Shown: in pieces, positions 47,701 through 59,462 of the stretch
How positions within the stretch are numbered: position 1 is the first letter of the stretch
Layout: each line of letters begins with the position of its first letter
From: Isoetes taiwanensis
Taxonomy: Eukaryota > Streptophyta > Lycopodiopsida > Isoetales > Isoetaceae
Assembly: GCA_021234155.1 (NCBI GenBank)
Contig: JAJEKV010000013.1
Span: 15,169,877-15,233,876, forward strand
Direction of reading: 5' to 3'
Length of the DNA: 64,000 nt
Notes under the pieces: model-generated
What the model was told of the DNA's origin: nothing
What the model saw: the letters and a program-made list of their open reading frames with translations, nothing else
Databases searched by the model: none
Translations under genes and position numbers: made by a program

Positions 47701-48480
47701 GGGACAGAATAGGAACAGACAATGTGCTATACAAATATCAAGCACCACATACTAGAAACATGAAGCACGTGTTCAGTATTGAGGACTTTAGGCTGCAACA
47801 GTGCTAGTTGAACTGAAGGTGCTAGCAGTCAGTAGAAATAAAGGCGCCATCTAAGAAAAATGAAAAAGGCATATTGTGACCATATATCATTTGAGAGGAT
47901 TTTGAATTGTGAATCGACGGGTTAGAATTGCGAACACATGTATATTAGAGGTGGGAGAAACTTTTGAAAATTAGTACAAGGTCGAGGGCTGGCAAATTTA
48001 CATATTGACACAGGGCTAAAGTGGGCAATTTGGGGCAACTTGAAGTGTAATGATATATTTTAATAGTGTTGTGCATGCCGTTCCTGTGGTGTCTAACATT
48101 TAGAGTCATTGCGCCTTTGAAGATCTTAAATGCCTTTGGAGTCTTTAAGCACATATGGAGGGCTATCTCGGCTTTGCTATTGAAGTGGCATCTTCTGATC
48201 GAATCTCCTCACATGTAAGTTAATAGTTCTATACATCGTCTTCTTTTTTACAACATCAAAGTGTATATATTGCAAGCATAGAACCATTACTTATTCCTAG
48301 CTCAATTGCGCAAGGACTTTAATAGCACCATCTAATCTAAACATATATAATCGAGAGTTTGATTTTTTATTTCTGTTGCGCGCAGTGAATTTTTCTGGGC
48401 CGCAATCTAAATTTATATTTTGATGCCACGTGTTCTTGAGAGAATTCTAAATGGACGTCTGGCAGTGAGAAGCTCCAAGG
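47701..48480. other. non-coding stretch
   Basis: No gene or repeat recognised. Confidence 0.3.
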
Positions 48481-48760
48481 TACGGCAGCGGAAGTGGCGA
48501 GCTATGGCGGTGTAAACAATTCCTCAATCTACCAAAGCAACATTAAAGCAACATTATGGCACAGTCTTCTCTATGCTCATAGCCAGAATATGAATACGGT
48601 GTTCCCGGCATATAAAATTCCTAAATTTGATGTGTCGGAGGCATATCATAATCGATTATTGCACTGGAGGCAGAGGCAGGTCGCAAAGGCTTTGAGGAGA
48701 ATCTGGCCAAATTTGTGGAAGTTGTTCTTGCTCATGGGGCTCTTGAGGCTTTGAGTTTTC
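48481..48760 (+). CDS. possible exon, unidentified
   Basis: An open stretch reads SQNMNTVFPAYKIPKFDVSE at about 48586-48640, then HWRQRQVAKALRRIWPN. It has no ATG at its start and ends at TGA. Composition looks protein-like, but no family is recognised and splice borders are not clear. Confidence 0.2.
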
Positions 48761-51680
48761 TTGCATGTTGCCGCACCTGTCGTATTTCTCTATTAAGGTA
48801 AGAAAAAAAATTGAAGGGCTTTACCGACATCGATATTTGTTTGAATGGCGTTTTCCATCTGTGAGCGATGGCAACAGTAGTTATGGGCTAAATGCAATTT
48901 CAGTCTGTGGCGTTTTTATCATCCGGCTCAGTTTGGAACACTCTTTTTTAATTCATCAATTTGGTTGAACCTGCATTTTACTATGGCTCACAGATGCATT
49001 GACAGAGAGAAATAAATATTTGCCAGGAAATATTTGCCTCTAAATTTAAGCTTCAAATCAAGCTGGACAAAATAAGTAATTACCTCGTTCAAGAAATTAA
49101 GATGCGGGACGATTTTGATAAATTTAGGAATCCAGGAGAATAACTAGAACAGATTTTGGGGCAGAGGGCTCAAACCACGGCAAACACAGGCGGCGCCCAA
49201 GCTGAAGCTGGTTTTCAATTAAATTCTCTGTAAGCTCAATTCGCTGGCCAAATCATTTCTCCTCTAATAACACTAGGGTGCCTCAAGAAAACTCTACGCC
49301 CTTGCTAAACCAGCGTTTGTACCACCAGAACTCCATCGGGCTTAGGCACATCTCGCTTAGTGAAGAGGCTTATCGTTTTGTCTTAATGGTGAATATGTAT
49401 TTTTGCGTTTGCTCCAAGGAAATGCCTAAGCGGGATCGATCAAAATAATATTTTGAAGCCTTTGAGCTGTTCGTGACTTAGGCCCTGTGAAGGTTCTGTT
49501 GTGTATTTCTACCTGTCTTTTAAGGGTCATGGTTAGAAGCTCTATCATGCCTTTTTCCAGTTTTTCCCAATGCCTGTCTCACAGTAAACTGCCCTGCACT
49601 TCTTATTACTCTGTATTTTGCGCTTCAGCTAGACCGCCGAACGCCTTGCTTTTATGAATTTAGTCTTTAGTGTTCATTTCCCACATAGATTTGTTGATAA
49701 TGTTTTCCTTCTCGGCTCCAGGCTCTGAATGGGGCATTTGCCTGTTCTTTTCTTCAAGTGGGAACTACTATCATGCCAAATTTGGTCTATAACTAACCAC
49801 GAACATAGTTGTTCCTGCTTGCTAGCTTCAGTGTTTTCATTTTCGTGCACCCTGTATTAGCACAGACAGAGACAAATGCAAATGCTTTTTGAGAATTTCA
49901 AGCTTATAGATCAATCTTTAAGCTGAATTTGTTATGCAGCCACCTTATTAAACTTCCAATTGCTCCTCTGAATTTAAGATGATGTTGAAAACTTCTTTAT
50001 TGTGTTGCGAATTGGTTTATATTGAAACATATATATAAGACATGGTTTTACTTATAATAGATGAACTCCACGAGGCATGCAACAGGAAACCCCATCTAGC
50101 CTATCTCAAATGAACTTCAGGAGTTCTCTCCGGCTACAATTTGGCATGCTGCCATCTGGTCGAGTTGGCTCGTTCTCGTTGTTTTGTAAGAATTTAGTTG
50201 CAGTTCATGAAAGTTCTTTTGTAGAAGAGAGTAAGTTTACCCATACTATTTTTTTCCTCATCCAAGTATCTAAAAACGTCATTCATCACAAAATAGCTCT
50301 TTTCCTGTGAAGCAAGGAAAAATATTTGCTCACAAAGCCACTTTTCTCATTTTCCTTTGTTTGATAGGTAGCCAGTGACCATCACCAGAACACCTCCAAC
50401 AACGATCTCTGCCCTGTAGTCACCATAGTCCAATGGCATAATCTTTTTAAGGATTTCTTACAGATATTTTGTTAAGAATCAACATTCCAAATGATTTGCT
50501 AGTGGTACACAGATGTTTAAAATACGAGTATTCGTGTAACAGTTCGTTCTTTAGGTACAACTATTAAAATACTTGGGTTTTAAGCCGACGCGTTCAGAGT
50601 ACTTGGCTTCTAAGCTATGTTTTTTGTGAAACAAACACATGAAACTCAATCCAAAACAAAAACTACATACATTTCTTGCATTGTTTACGATCATTGACTG
50701 AGACATGTGATGAAAGCAGCATGTCAATTGTGCCCAAAGATCAAATCATCAAAAAAAGCTTGACTGAAGGCCTTTGCAAATAATTAATTTGCAAAAGCAC
50801 GAGACTCTCGATCCCTTATATAAATATAAATCCTCATAGCTAGACCTTTGCAGTATCTCTCCAAAGGACCTTCCAAATTGTTGAGCAAGTCATCAAAATG
50901 AAGCGAAACTCGTGGCTCATCAATTTCAAAACCCTCCATAAAGTCCAATTGGAAATTTTCAAAGGTGATGTTATAACTAGCTTTAAGGCCATGATGCATA
51001 AAGCTTATGTCAAAAGATCCCCATTTACAGGAGTGAGTTGGTGAAGAGAAATGTTCGCGGCGGCCTTGGCCGCCGCGATAAATTTCTTGTATCTTTAATA
51101 AAGTTAAGCATACAAATGGAGGTTATTGGTATTGCCTTCGTCGGATTCTCCTTATTTTACATTTGATGGGTATTGAAAGTTGTGCTTTTTGCTTCTCCCA
51201 ATTCCTTTAGGTTTTATATTGTTGGGCTTAGGACATTGGAGTATGTCTTGAGTTTCTTTAACGTCCACTCTATTTAGGTTAAGCTTGCAAGCAAATCTCA
51301 CCTAACCTAACTGTTACAACATGGTCAATTAGATTCTTAGCAGATACACCAAACATGGCCTGGCTTAGACATGAAATAGGGTTAAGAGGTGATGCTCATC
51401 TTGCATGCATGTGAAAGCCTAGGATAATTACAATATTGCTCTATTAGTGTGATACACTAGTAGTATGCTCCTAGTTTAGTAGCCATTGAACCTCATTCGG
51501 CTTTTCAAGTTAAGCCCACATGTGGTCCCAGTATTACCTTTTGAGGTTATAAGCTTGAGCATTATTTTGACTGTATCTAGCACTTGGCTAGAATCTAGGA
51601 GTATGTTTAATGACTTCTGATAGGCTCTAACTGGTCAAGACAACTGTAACTGGTCAACTAACCACTGTATTTTCCACACA
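48761..51680. other. anonymous intergenic DNA
   Basis: Mostly A/T-rich and non-coding. The segment 49040-49230 reads KLDKISNYLVQEIKMRDDFD in one frame and could be an exon remnant. A minus-strand frame at 50784-50999 (NITFENFQLDFMEGFEID, 71 codons) is also open. Neither is recognised. Confidence 0.3.
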
Positions 51681-51689
51681 GAAAAACGT

Positions 51690-51900
51690 CCTAGTTGGGT
51701 TTGTTTTTTTATTGTCTATGGAGAACATCCTATATCATAAGAGGATATTCCCATCTAATGGTTAGAGCTCTTATAGGAATATCCCTATTTGGCAACTATA
51801 TATTCCCTACTAACTACTAATCGATACTAGGTGAGTTTGGATCTCGAATTGATGACTAGCTTTTATTGACAATTGAACAAATTATTTGTGTGAGTGAGTT
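51690..51900 (-). mobile_element. candidate tRNA-derived SINE, older copy
   Basis: The minus strand carries AATTCGAGATCC (51841-51852) as a box B-like element and a weak box A about 30 bases upstream (near 51868-51880). Resembles the head at 52210-52260 but is more diverged. Confidence 0.3.
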
Positions 51901-52059
51901 TCAATCTTTCAAATGGACTCGAGGCATAGGATATTTTTATTCTGAATTGGGGGATCCAGAACTAAATCATACAATGTGATTCTGTGCTCTAGAATCCCGC
52001 AGTCAGTTAAAATCTTATTGATTAGTTTGGAACAAAAAATTGCCATGTTTATGGGGCTG

Positions 52060-52262
52060 GAAGGTATAGACGTTGGAAACAACTTTCGATGGATGCAAGT
52101 GGACCAGTAAGCCTACATCATTCCAACCAGCTTAAAAGTGCACAGTAAGCCTTACTCGACCGCCCACTCAAGAATCCTCAATTAGGTTTCTACAATAAAC
52201 CAGCCAAGCTTGGATCTCGAACCCATGTCTTGCTTTTGTTGACCATTGGGCAATGGATATAT
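52060..52262 (-). mobile_element. candidate tRNA-derived SINE
   Basis: On the minus strand CCATTGCCCAATGGTC (52241-52256) followed by GGGTTCGAGATCC (52212-52224) matches pol III box A and box B (GGTTCGANNCC) with tRNA-like spacing. The 3' limit and tail are not clear. Confidence 0.45.
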
Positions 52263-53105
52263 GGAGCCAAAATAGATACATGTTTCTAGCAAAATGTCGT
52301 TTTTAAACGCTCCATTTTCAATTGCATTTAATAATAGCCACTCGTGTCGTGGGTTCATGAATTGAAGGCCTCGATAATGTAAATGCAGTTGTTAGCGTCA
52401 TATGATTATTATGTGTGTACATGTCGATATTGATAAATCTTTACGATGCATTATTATATTAATAGGGTACAAAAGCAGCGAGAATCTTGTGGAGGCTTGT
52501 GTTGACCGAGTTAAAGAAAAATGAGATGCTGTACTTTGGTGGAAAAGAGAAGATTATCTAATTAATAAAGGTAGAATAGCAGTAAGGTGATTTAAGAACA
52601 AAGTGCAAGACAACCCAAAAGAAGAGACTGAAAGGGCCTTTAAACAAAGATAAATTACAAGCAAATGGAAAAGGGTGGGACAAGGTATGATACAAGGAGC
52701 AGCTAGATGGGGAGGTGGGATTATGATTATCCTTCCTCCATCCTTTTCTAGGCAACAAAGGAAAAGATATTTTTGCAATGTACAAAGAGACAAGCTTACC
52801 CTCAGGTCTTGCCCTGCACAGCAGCACATGGCCTCTGAAACCATTCAACATCTCTGCCACTGTTACAACAACCTATATATGCCTCTGCATGTCAATAACA
52901 ACATAGCATCCCCAAATATTCACAACCACCACAGGCAAGTAATTCACCTAGCTGCCTTGGGGCAGATCCAGGATCAACCTGCAACCGCCGGCGTATCGAT
53001 CGAATCGATCGAAAACTTGGCGCCTGCAATGCATCACTTGATGAACAAAAGAGCAAAGCAAATTAAACTAGCTAGACAATCTCTTTATAACATGCTATAC
53101 ACCCT

Positions 53106-53963
53106 TTAGGATGCACAAGAACCATCTCCCATGCTCTCTTCAGAGCAAGCATCTAAGCCATTTCTTGCGCCGAGTTGTCGGCGCAGTTCCACAACTTCCT
53201 GCTGCATCCTCATAAGTTGTTGCTGAAGGGACATGTTCTCCTCTTCAAGGTAAGCTATGTGGCCTTCCTGATCTTCCATTTTGACACATAGCATTTGTTC
53301 TTCTTGATGCCCCATAGTCTTGGGAGACAAGTTGTTGTAAAGTATTTCAAACCTCTGAAGCCCATGGTCAAGTCTTTCTTCTAGCTGCTGAACACTGGTA
53401 GCAGGGGGGGCTTTGCATTGAACATCTGAAGAACTACCACTATAAGAAGCCCCAGGTGCTTGGCCAACAGGGAAAAAATCCTCTGTGTTAGTGTTAGTAA
53501 TGGCAGTATCATTAGTAAATCCCTCAACATTGGTCCTAAGTCTGATGCAACCCTTCATAGATCCATAGGCATTCACCTTGAATTCATTCTTAGATTGCCC
53601 ATCTCCTAGAGATTCCTGCGGCCATGGCGCCGGAGATATGGCAGGTGTCTGCAGCAAAGGAGTTGCTGGAGAAACCAAAGGGGCAGTTATGCCCATCTTG
53701 CCAGCCCTCATAATAAAAGATGTAGTATTTCTTGGAGCACATGGGACCCTTTTCATCCTATTCTTCCTAAACCTTTGCCTGGGCTTCCATGTCCAACTCC
53801 GGCCAGGGACACAGCTATGCTTGCTCCCAAATTGTGGCCCCTTTGGTGGCAATATCTGGCCCTCTAGGGACCAATTTTTCCATTCCTTTGCCCCTGCAAG
53901 ATTTGTGCTAGAAGAATGCTTGGACCTCAAGATCCAAGGATCTTTTCTCATGTATCCCGACAT
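53106..53963 (-). CDS. conserved plant protein with APRNTTSFIM motif and C-terminal coiled coil
   Basis: Intact 285-residue protein; I chose the ATG at 53963 (MSGYMRKDPW). The frame is open for 13 more codons upstream but without an ATG. Residues 60-72 are strongly basic (KPRQRFRKNRMKR). APRNTTSFIM follows at 76-85, YGSMKGCIRLR at about 133-143, and a serine/asparagine-rich linker at 144-190. A heptad-type coiled coil covers about 190-265 (LEERLDHGLQRFE, then HIAYLEEENMSLQQQLMRMQ). From memory, angiosperms have an uncharacterised family with the same PRNTTS, YGSMKG and RLDHxLxRFE blocks in this order. The function is unknown. The basic patch, then PxNTT, then coiled coil order resembles animal HEXIM proteins, which inhibit P-TEFb; this is only a similarity of layout. 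A single exon is sufficient; an upstream non-coding exon cannot be excluded. Many CAG/CTG codons are present without frame damage, unlike the surrounding repeats. Confidence 0.8.
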   Translation of the reverse strand: MSGYMRKDPWILRSKHSSSTNLAGAKEWKNWSLEGQILPPKGPQFGSKHSCVPGRSWTWKPRQRFRKNRMKRVPCAPRNTTSFIMRAGKMGITAPLVSPATPLLQTPAISPAPWPQESLGDGQSKNEFKVNAYGSMKGCIRLRTNVEGFTNDTAITNTNTEDFFPVGQAPGASYSGSSSDVQCKAPPATSVQQLEERLDHGLQRFEILYNNLSPKTMGHQEEQMLCVKMEDQEGHIAYLEEENMSLQQQLMRMQQEVVELRRQLGARNGLDACSEESMGDGSCAS

Positions 53964-54454
53964 ATGTAAATGATCTACCCTTCTATCCGTTTTCGAAAAC
54001 AAGCTTATCTACCTCACAAACAGACCTCTTTAGCCAGCGGTGTCTATGTCTCAGAAACAAGAGATATAGAAGTATATCCAGCTCTGCGGCGCTTAAAACC
54101 CACTTAATCGCCCTCCACTTGAAGCAGAAGACGAGTTTACTTCAGATCAAACAGTTACAAAGCCTATTATGCAAGCGCTAGACAAAAATAAGCTATATTT
54201 GCAAGCAGATCCAAGCAGTTTTCCAGCGAAGATGAACGAGAGCTTCAGGCGGCTAAGTATGAAGGTATTTTTAAGCAAAGCTACGGCAGGGAATACAATA
54301 AGTAAGTGAAAAGAGGGTCTTTTTCTCCGATTTCTTGGATTTTTCTTTTTAGGTCGGGCAAACAGAAAGAGGGTATCCTTCAGAAGGGAAGGAAAAGGGC
54401 GCTGCTCGACTCCACCATAGCCGATTTCTCTGTTCCGGCTTATGCAGAACTATG

Positions 54455-54465
54455 CTATTTATATA
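54455..54465 (-). promoter_or_regulatory. candidate TATA box of the 53.1-kb gene
   Basis: TATATAAATAG on the minus strand, about 490 bp upstream of the ATG. It would give a 5' leader of roughly 460 bases. Confidence 0.45.
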
Positions 54466-54689
54466 TGAGAGTAGGGACGCAAAGCGATAAGGCGTGAGGG
54501 GCGACCCGTCAAGTGACGGGCCAGGCCGTCATGTTGCAGGCCGCCTTCAACCGTCTCTTGTGTTGGTGGCCTAAAATAGGGGTGACGTGTACCATTATTG
54601 ACGCCACGTCGGATTATGCATTTTACGCTTTCTTATGTTTGCACAAATTTGAAATGTTGGTTTTTTGCTCCCTTGCACGCCAAGGTCCA

Positions 54690-54893
54690 ATTTATGCGTG
54701 TCATCCTTGCGCCGGGCCATGCCTCTTTTCGTATTTCATGTTCTATGCCACTTCATTTTTGCTGGATATTAAAACTATCTTGGTGGATGTTAAAATGCTC
54801 TCCATGGACCCATACAACAATGTTGATGCTATATACAGATCAATTGGTGTCCGGTCGAGAATTGTTACTTATCCATTGTTCTCTCAGCCGTTG
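54690..54893 (+). repeat. direct repeat of about 205 bp, left copy
   Basis: From ATTTATGCGTGTCATCCTTG to TTACTTATCCATTGTTCTCT; repeated at 55138-55332 with a few mismatches (for example GGGCCATGCC against GTACCATGTC). No protein recognised. Confidence 0.85.
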
Positions 54894-55030
54894 GTTGCAA
54901 GAGTGTTACCCACTAGTAACACATTAAAAATTGCATAAACACCTAGTTTGTTATGCCAAATAGCTATAAACACCTAGCTTGTTGTTACGAAAACCACTAT
55001 AAAACTCTCGGGCCCAGGTTGTTAAGGCGA

Positions 55031-55112
55031 ATAACACCCTCGAACTCGGGTGTTATGCCCCATTATAACAAACTCGAGCCTCGGGCATAACACCCTCGTT
55101 CCAGGGTGTTAT
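55031..55112. repeat. pair of 26-bp perfect hairpins
   Basis: 55031-55056 and 55087-55112 each consist of ATAACACCC, an 8-base loop, and GGGTGTTAT (9-bp perfect stem). The loops differ (TCGAACTC and TCGTTCCA). Confidence 0.8.
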
Positions 55113-55137
55113 CCCTCTCATCTTCGTTTATTTCTCA

Positions 55138-55332
55138 ATTTATGCGTGTCATCCTTGCGCCGTACCATGTCTCTTTTCGTATTTCATGTTCTATGCCACT
55201 TGATTTTTGCTGGATATTAAAACTACCTTGCTGGATGTTAAATTGCTCTCCATGGACCCATACAACAATGTTGATGCTATATATAGATCAATTGGTGTCC
55301 AATCGAGAATTGTTACTTATCCATTGTTCTCT
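55138..55332 (+). repeat. direct repeat of about 205 bp, right copy
   Basis: Second copy of 54690-54893. About 245 bp lies between the two, including two matching hairpins. Confidence 0.85.
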
Positions 55333-55669
55333 TATTCATTATCTTCGTATTTGCACCCTTTATACCAAACAATTTTTGGTGGTATTAACGTAGGAAGATA
55401 AAAGTCAAATGGCCACCACACTCCCATTGGAAATGGCTTTGTATGAAAGACCGCCTCAATCAATACCAACACTAAAAAGTACCTAGTGCGCATAGGTTGG
55501 GGACTTTTCAAGGGGTTAAATGGACTAACGCACAATTGTGGCGGTCAAATTCAACAAGTTTGATACTAGTAGTATATACATATATGATATTTGAAAGTTA
55601 GATGTAAGGATCATGTGTACAAGAATATCTTGTTTTCCACTATTGTGCTTTGAGTTACCAAACCAAGAA

Positions 55670-55745
55670 TAAATATAATTATGGTCTGATGGTAAGATTT
55701 TAAGATGCCAATCATCCACAGTCGACGCTTCGAATCTCACCATGG
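55670..55745 (+). mobile_element. candidate tRNA-like SINE head
   Basis: TGGTCTGATGGTAAG (55683-55697) followed about 30 bases later by GCTTCGAATCTCAC (55727-55740) resembles pol III boxes A and B. No tail identified. Confidence 0.35.
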
Positions 55746-56339
55746 TCGTGGTGGCCAAGATAATAAAGATAGGCGCATCTGCTATTGTAGCCATGTGTTT
55801 AAGATTGGACTAAGGCATAAAAACCCATTGTTGAATGAATAAAGTGACTATATAAAGAAAGGCGTAAAGACCCATCATGTAACACTCATCGTGTTCGTAT
55901 AACCAGGGACTTTTACGTGCCTTTACCCTAAGGTATGGTCGCCTTCTGCCGTGACCCCACCTCGAAGCGACGGAAACCCACCCGTCCCTTCGCGGGTTAT
56001 CGTCATGCTGCCATGGGTATCCGCGTCTATGTACCGTCGTGTTGTGGCCAGGTGTCATTATCTGGGGTTCCGTCAACCGAGACACCAGGGTCCATCAACC
56101 GTGCCTGTAGTGGCCTCTGTCGTGAGTGAATGTCCCAGGCACCGTGCCCTGGGTGACCATACTCGTGCACTGGATGACCATGTCCGTGTTGCAGAAAAAA
56201 CCCCGAGCATGCCGATTTGAAACGAATTCAATGCGGGTTTGAAACGATTTGGCGCCCAAAGCTTGCACTCGATTGCATTCTTCGAAATGCAATTCTCCGA
56301 CACCCGCTATGGCTTCCATGGCCATAAAATCTTGCCCTT

Positions 56340-58998
56340 CTTTCATAGTTCATATGTTATCGAGAGGAGGCTGTGAAGAGCACGAAGGTAGCCATAGTTT
56401 CGACGAGGGCACGAAGAGAATCCGCGCCGAAAGGGGTACCGGGGAGACCTAAGCATCATCCAAGAGGGTTTTGCCGCCAGACAAAGAGGAGGGCACCACA
56501 TGTCGGTCTTGCTACCGGTCAATGCCAAGGAGGCCGAGCAGGAGAGGTCAATGGACGTAGAAGAGCAAATGCTCGACATCCTCAAGAGGTGTGTTTAATT
56601 TGGCATTTCGATTAGAGAGGCATCTAGGAGGTCCGGCATACCGAGAGTCCACAATCGGGATTGGCTATATGGTCGAACAAGCCACAAGCAAACAAATCAT
56701 CCACAAATATTGACAACTCTCCAAGAGGAGGAGCTCGTTAATTGGGCCCTTAGCAGGCGAGCAAGGGATGGGGGTTACACTATCATTTGTCAAGGAAAAG
56801 GCAGCCAGAGATGGCTAGAGTGGGGGGGTCATGTGGTGAATCCGGGAGTACCAAAGTAAGTGGTGGAAGCTCTTTAAACAAAGACACCCCGAAGTTGCTC
56901 TAAGGAGTCCGGAAACCCTAGATGTGGCGGGGCCGTGCCATGACACAGGAGAACCTCGACAACTTCTATCTTAGGGCTTAAGCGGTTATCTTTGACTTGC
57001 CTTCCCAAACCTCAAGGATTTGGAATCTTGTGACTGGAATTGAGGCGGGGAAAGTGAAGGGCTGAAAATCATAGCTAGAAAGGGGGGAAATAGGGTGAGT
57101 GAGGTAGTCATGAACAATAGGGAATGGGTTACAATTTTGGTTTGTGTTAATACTGAGGGGTACAGGATCCCCAACATGTATATTTTTAAAGGTAATCGCA
57201 TGAGGCAGGATCGCATTGCAAGATGTGAAGAAGGTGCCATTCAGGCTGTCCAATCTTCGGCTTGGATGACATTCAGAACTGTTTAAGTCATGGCTGTCAC
57301 ATGTTGCAGCAAGAGTTCCAGGTGGTGTATCCCCAGACCAGCCTCACCTTATCATATTGGATGGTCATGGCAGTCATGTAGAGCTGGAAGTCATATTGGA
57401 GGCAAAAGAGAAGGGCATCCACTTTGCCTTATTGCCTCCACACACATCTCATAGACTTCAACCTCTAGATGTGGCATGCTTTGCTCCTTTAAGGCAAACA
57501 TTCAAGAGGCATAGAGTTGCCTACATGGTTAGCAAAGGGAGGGCGAACCAAAGAAGGAGGAGATAGCGTAATTGATTTCACAATCAATTGCATGCGGCCT
57601 CACACCCCAAAACATCAAGGCAGGTTTTAGGGCCACGGTATCCGCCCTTTGACCGGGAGAAGGTTAAGCCGTGCCAAGAATGTACCAGTTTGGGAGGGTG
57701 CATGTTGAAGACATTATAGCAAAGCCGGGAGCAGCCGGAGAAGATTATCATCCGGATATGGCACAAGTGGAGGCCTTTGACATGGCGAAGTGCACCAGCT
57801 ATGGGAGGCCTTACCGGACAACTCCCAATTGATGTGCAAAATGACCAAATGCCACACAATCCACCGGGTGAGCAAGTGCCACAATGAGCATGTGGAACAT
57901 ACCCATGAATTACCCATTGAAGGTGCCGGCCAGAGTGAGTGGGGTGCATGTCAATGATGTTGGAGGGTCTCAAACATGTGGCATGCCATCACGCACCATA
58001 AGGGCAAGGAAGAGAGGCTTTGCCCCTGCATCTAGGAGGGAGAGTTCACATATCAAGTGATGGTTTCGTGGAGGCATTGAGAGCGTAATTGTGCTAGAAG
58101 GGCGAGGCCGAGAAATTGAAATTGGAGCAACCGGCAAAGAAGGAAGGTTGAGACCCGCAAGGAGGAAGGCCGAAAGGGAGGAGGTCGCCAAGAGGGCACA
58201 AAGCTAATAGGGAGGAGAGAGAGAAGAGGAAGTTAGCCGATGCAAGGGAAGCCGCAAGTGCTGCAAGGCTTAGGGAGTTTATGTACCCAAGGGGGATGTC
58301 TAGAGTGGCATCCATATTTGGTTTTCAAAGGGTGTTGAGCGAGGAGGTTAAGACAAGAAGATTACAGTGAGGAAACAGGACTTAGGGTGAGACAAGGGTT
58401 AAGTCCACTTGGGGCACCCATTGTCAGAATCGACGCCCTCGTGAATTCACCAAGCTCTTGAACCCGCTGTTCTCGCTAGTCCCCGTGGTAGACCTGAACT
58501 CACAACCATTGGAGGATGCTGATGAAGAGCAAGTCATGTGCAGTTTAGATGACACATATATCTGCTCGGGTGATGCTGGTCATGAGCATAATGTAAGTAT
58601 AGAGGGTTGCATAATTAGGCATGTACCCAATCAGCACACTCAATTCTCCATTGAAGAGGTGGGACTTGCCAGCTCCACAGCAACATGATGACATTGGTCA
58701 CGGCAACTCAATGAGACTGGACACCCAGGGATGGGTGAACTATGCTGCCGCCAATTCAGGACCCGAACATGACCAGGTTGCTGCAATAGACAAGGCAAGG
58801 ATTATCAGGGAGATGGTGGAAATTGGGGTGGACCCTAGAATTGTAAGTCGTGCAAAGGAGATGGATGTTGGGTTTGCAAGGATATGGAGGGCTGACATGG
58901 CTCGAGTAACCCAGCCAACTCCAAGGTTTGGGGAGGGGACCTCATTCATAGCTACACCCGCTGATAGTCAGGTATATTTGGTCACCTTGCAATCTTAA
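56340..58998 (+). pseudogene. pogo/Fot-like DDE transposase, copy C (longest C-terminus)
   Basis: Same transposase as in copies A and B. Core blocks are NREWVTILVCVNTEG (about 57118), DGHGSHVELE with the second catalytic aspartate at 57360-57362, and QPLDVACFAP with the third at 57468-57470, again 35 residues apart. The region 58015-58380, absent from A and B, encodes a charged helical stretch (REAASAARLREFMYPRG at about 58248-58298) ending FGFQRVLSEEVKTRRLQ and a stop. After that, frames at 58458-58998 (IDKARIIREMVEIGVDPRIV) continue and may be a further exon. Frameshifts again fall at CHG-type sites. Confidence 0.75.
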
Positions 58999-59462
58999 TT
59001 TTCAGTTCACCTTTTATTTGGTTCTGCTATTAACAGACAATGTGCACAGGTTTCCGAAGACTCGGATGAAACCCAAGACAATTAAGTATCTCGACAACTT
59101 ATTGTACATAATATATGAACAAAACAGTGAACTTGTTGTACAAGATTTATGATTAAAATAGTGAACTGATTGTTGCACATTCTGCTGTTTGCAACTGATT
59201 TCTCAATCCATTACCAGTATGGGGCATGGACCCGACACGATCAATATCATAAATAAATAACAGCAGCAATGAACATAAGCAATGAACATAAGCAACAGTG
59301 ACAGTAATAACAAGATCATTCCATTAGACAAAAATAATGATCAAACAAAATTGAGCCCTCAGGCTGCACAAAATAAGCCCGAAGGGCCGTTTCACAACAT
59401 AAAGGAAGAGGAGGGGAGGATCGTCCAGAGTGGCCTTTCTGTACAAAGGGGGCTGCAGCTCA

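Noticed and set aside
52675-53109. 144-codon plus-strand frame downstream of the 53.1-kb gene
   Set aside because: Lies in the 3' flank of the minus-strand gene, composition unremarkable, no domain.
55683-55740. Functional tRNA gene
   Set aside because: Box A/B-like words only; no acceptor stem or cloverleaf can be drawn.
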